A program made the translations under genes and the position numbers. DNA of 31,629 nucleotides from CADEFX01 sp050260355 (GTDB lineage: Bacteria; Pseudomonadota; Alphaproteobacteria; Rhizobiales; Hyphomicrobiaceae): assembly GCA_050260355.1 (NCBI GenBank), contig JBLNBZ010000112.1, positions 1-31,629 of the forward strand, given 5' to 3'. Under the pieces are notes generated by a model, which ran no database searches, was not told the DNA's origin, and saw only the letters and a list, made by a program, of their open reading frames with translations. Numbering within the stretch: position 1 is the stretch's first letter; each line of letters begins with the position of its first letter. This document shows positions 30,308-31,629 of this stretch, piece by piece.

Positions 30308-31570
30308 TCAAGTGAGCGGTCCGCTGGCGAGCCGCGGGCGCCGGGGACGACCGGGTACGATATCAACTCGAGCCCGGGCTGCTTCGTTCTCCGCAGCCGT
30401 CGCCTCGTCCTCGACTTGCTTGATGGGCCAGAGCAGCCCGATAAGGCCTATGACCGCAAGCGCCATCAGCGCAAAAAATACCCACTGCTCGGCGCCGCTG
30501 CCGAGAAAGCGCTGCGCCCAGTTGTTGATATCCTGGTAGCGCAGGGCGGCGAACAGTCCGCCCACAAGGCCGCCGATCTGGCCCACCATGGCCAGATTTT
30601 TGCCGAGCCGGCGCAGGAAGAAGAACAGCAGGAACACCGCCCAGGGACCGATGACCAGGCTCCAGCGCGGGGTGAAGGCGCCGTAGTTGCGGCCGAACAG
30701 GATGTCGGCCGTCTGCTGGTAGCCATAGTCCATGACGGGCCAGAAGAGCAGGGCTGCCGCGCCGATGATGATACCGCGCTCGAGGGCTCGAACCCGCTTG
30801 CCGTAGAGATGATCAAGGCGAGGGCGCCAGAATGCCAGCAGCAGCGCCGTGACGATCATGACGGTGATGAAGAAGACCTTGAACGGCAGCAGGATCCGGT
30901 CGCGGTCAGCCGCCAGTGATCGCGTTGCTGGATCGTTGCTGAGGGTTGCGACGGCCCTGGCGAAGTTCGCCTGCGCCTTGCAGCAGGCTTCCCCTGACTG
31001 CATGTCGAGGGCGGGAAAGCAGTAGCGCTGCTCGGTGAAGGTCTGCGGCAAGGGCAGCAGGGGATCGGGCTTGCAGTTGCGCGCAAACTCCGACAGGCCC
31101 ATGCGGTGCGGCCCCTCCATCCGCAACTTTGCGAGCACGGGTAGGATCGCTGCACGCTGACAGGGCGGAGCGCCGGCACCCTGACCGCAGCCGGGCGGCG
31201 TTCCGCGATCCTTCTGCAGCGCGTCGGGCGAGATTTCCCAGATGCCGCGCAGACTTCCCGACGTCAGCAGGTTGGAGACGAACAAGGACGCGGCAACCAC
31301 GACGAAGAAGCCGAGAACGAACCGCAGCCGGCCGAGCGGGCGCACATGATACCAGTACATGTGCGTGAGCACGACCGAAGGTAGGTAGAAGGCGGCCAGA
31401 ACCAGCAGGCCGAATACCGGGAAGAAGAGAAAAAGATGGCTGTGCGCAAGCACAATGCCGAGCCAGTCGAGATCCCAGAACTCATGGATCACGAGCCCGG
31501 TCGACGCCAGGAACGAGGCGCCGAGAATTACCCACACGAACGCGACAAAAACATAGGGGCCGCGCGTCAT
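30308..31570 (-). CDS. Polytopic membrane protein with Cys-rich loop
   Basis: A 420-residue membrane protein that I do not recognise. The first three helices are at about residues 6-26 (VFVAFVWVILGASFLASTGLV), 38-68 (WLGIVLAHSHLFLFFPVFGLLVLAAF) and 85-105 (FVLGFFVVVAASLFVSNLL). A hydrophilic loop of about 120 residues follows with six Cys: CGQGAGAPPC, RNCKPD, RYCFPAL and ACCKAQ, probably on the periplasmic side and disulfide-bonded. Four or five further helices (FFITVMIVTALLLAFW, IIIGAAALLFWPV, LVIGPWAVFLLFFFL, FFALMALAVIGLIGLLW) end near residue 390. The C-terminus is hydrophilic. GGGGGA precedes the ATG at 31570. Confidence 0.8.
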   Translation of the reverse strand: MTRGPYVFVAFVWVILGASFLASTGLVIHEFWDLDWLGIVLAHSHLFLFFPVFGLLVLAAFYLPSVVLTHMYWYHVRPLGRLRFVLGFFVVVAASLFVSNLLTSGSLRGIWEISPDALQKDRGTPPGCGQGAGAPPCQRAAILPVLAKLRMEGPHRMGLSEFARNCKPDPLLPLPQTFTEQRYCFPALDMQSGEACCKAQANFARAVATLSNDPATRSLAADRDRILLPFKVFFITVMIVTALLLAFWRPRLDHLYGKRVRALERGIIIGAAALLFWPVMDYGYQQTADILFGRNYGAFTPRWSLVIGPWAVFLLFFFLRRLGKNLAMVGQIGGLVGGLFAALRYQDINNWAQRFLGSGAEQWVFFALMALAVIGLIGLLWPIKQVEDEATAAENEAARARVDIVPGRPRRPRLASGPLT

Positions 31571-31629
31571 CCCATTTCCCCCATGGCCCGTGAGATGAAA
31601 GCCCACCCGCTTCTGCGCCTAATATCCGC

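Noticed and set aside
29339..30919. 526-codon open frame on the plus strand opposite corA
   Set aside because: It spans corA and part of the next gene and shows no recognisable domain, so it is an antisense artefact of base composition.
1..31629. CRISPR array, toxin-antitoxin pair or phage-defence system
   Set aside because: I found no regularly spaced repeats and no defence-type domains; CcrM has no restriction partner here.

Overview
The window reads as chromosome from a high-GC alphaproteobacterium, most likely order Hyphomicrobiales (Rhizobiales). Several things point there: a CcrM-type cell-cycle adenine methyltransferase, a short type-2 ArgC placed after rplM-rpsI, a GAAC-N7-GAAC LexA-type box, an alphaproteobacterial family-4-like uracil-DNA glycosylase, and ETF:ubiquinone oxidoreductase. 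I cannot name the genus. No rRNA, tRNA, CRISPR array or intact insertion sequence was seen.

Layout. 147-2847 (minus): two exported proteins of unknown function, an ECHDC3-like crotonase-fold protein lacking both usual catalytic glutamates, and a CoA-binding protein. 2930-4508 (plus): a PaaI-type thioesterase, then the rplM-rpsI ribosomal operon with a good sigma70-like promoter. About 4548-6000: a decayed mobile-element scar made of an integrase C-terminal remnant, a frameshifted AT-richer membrane-protein gene and a serine-resolvase pseudogene. It sits between rpsI and argC, and what may be the original rpsI terminator lies beyond it at 6236-6262. 6330-12182: metabolic genes (argC, an MBL hydrolase, a VOC protein, an amidase, a pyroglutamyl-peptidase, the GTPase MeaB).

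12777-17947 (minus): a compact five-gene cluster of two luciferase-like flavin monooxygenases, two alpha/beta hydrolases and a beta-hydroxyacid dehydrogenase. A promoter candidate with a palindromic operator candidate lies at its head. It looks like an uncharacterised catabolic pathway and is the best candidate for undescribed biology here. ETF:quinone oxidoreductase (18134-19813) lies just upstream on the same strand.

19946-25618: a DNA-maintenance and cofactor stretch (uracil-DNA glycosylase, nitroreductase, GyrI-like protein, moaB, rnhB, a SplB-related radical SAM protein behind a LexA-type box) ending in a family 2 glycosyltransferase. 25727-28673: an exported MBL hydrolase, a DUF2064 transferase and ccrM. 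28690-31570 (minus): a small coiled-coil-like protein, corA with an exact 42-bp tandem duplication over its stop codon, and a polytopic membrane protein with a cysteine-rich loop.
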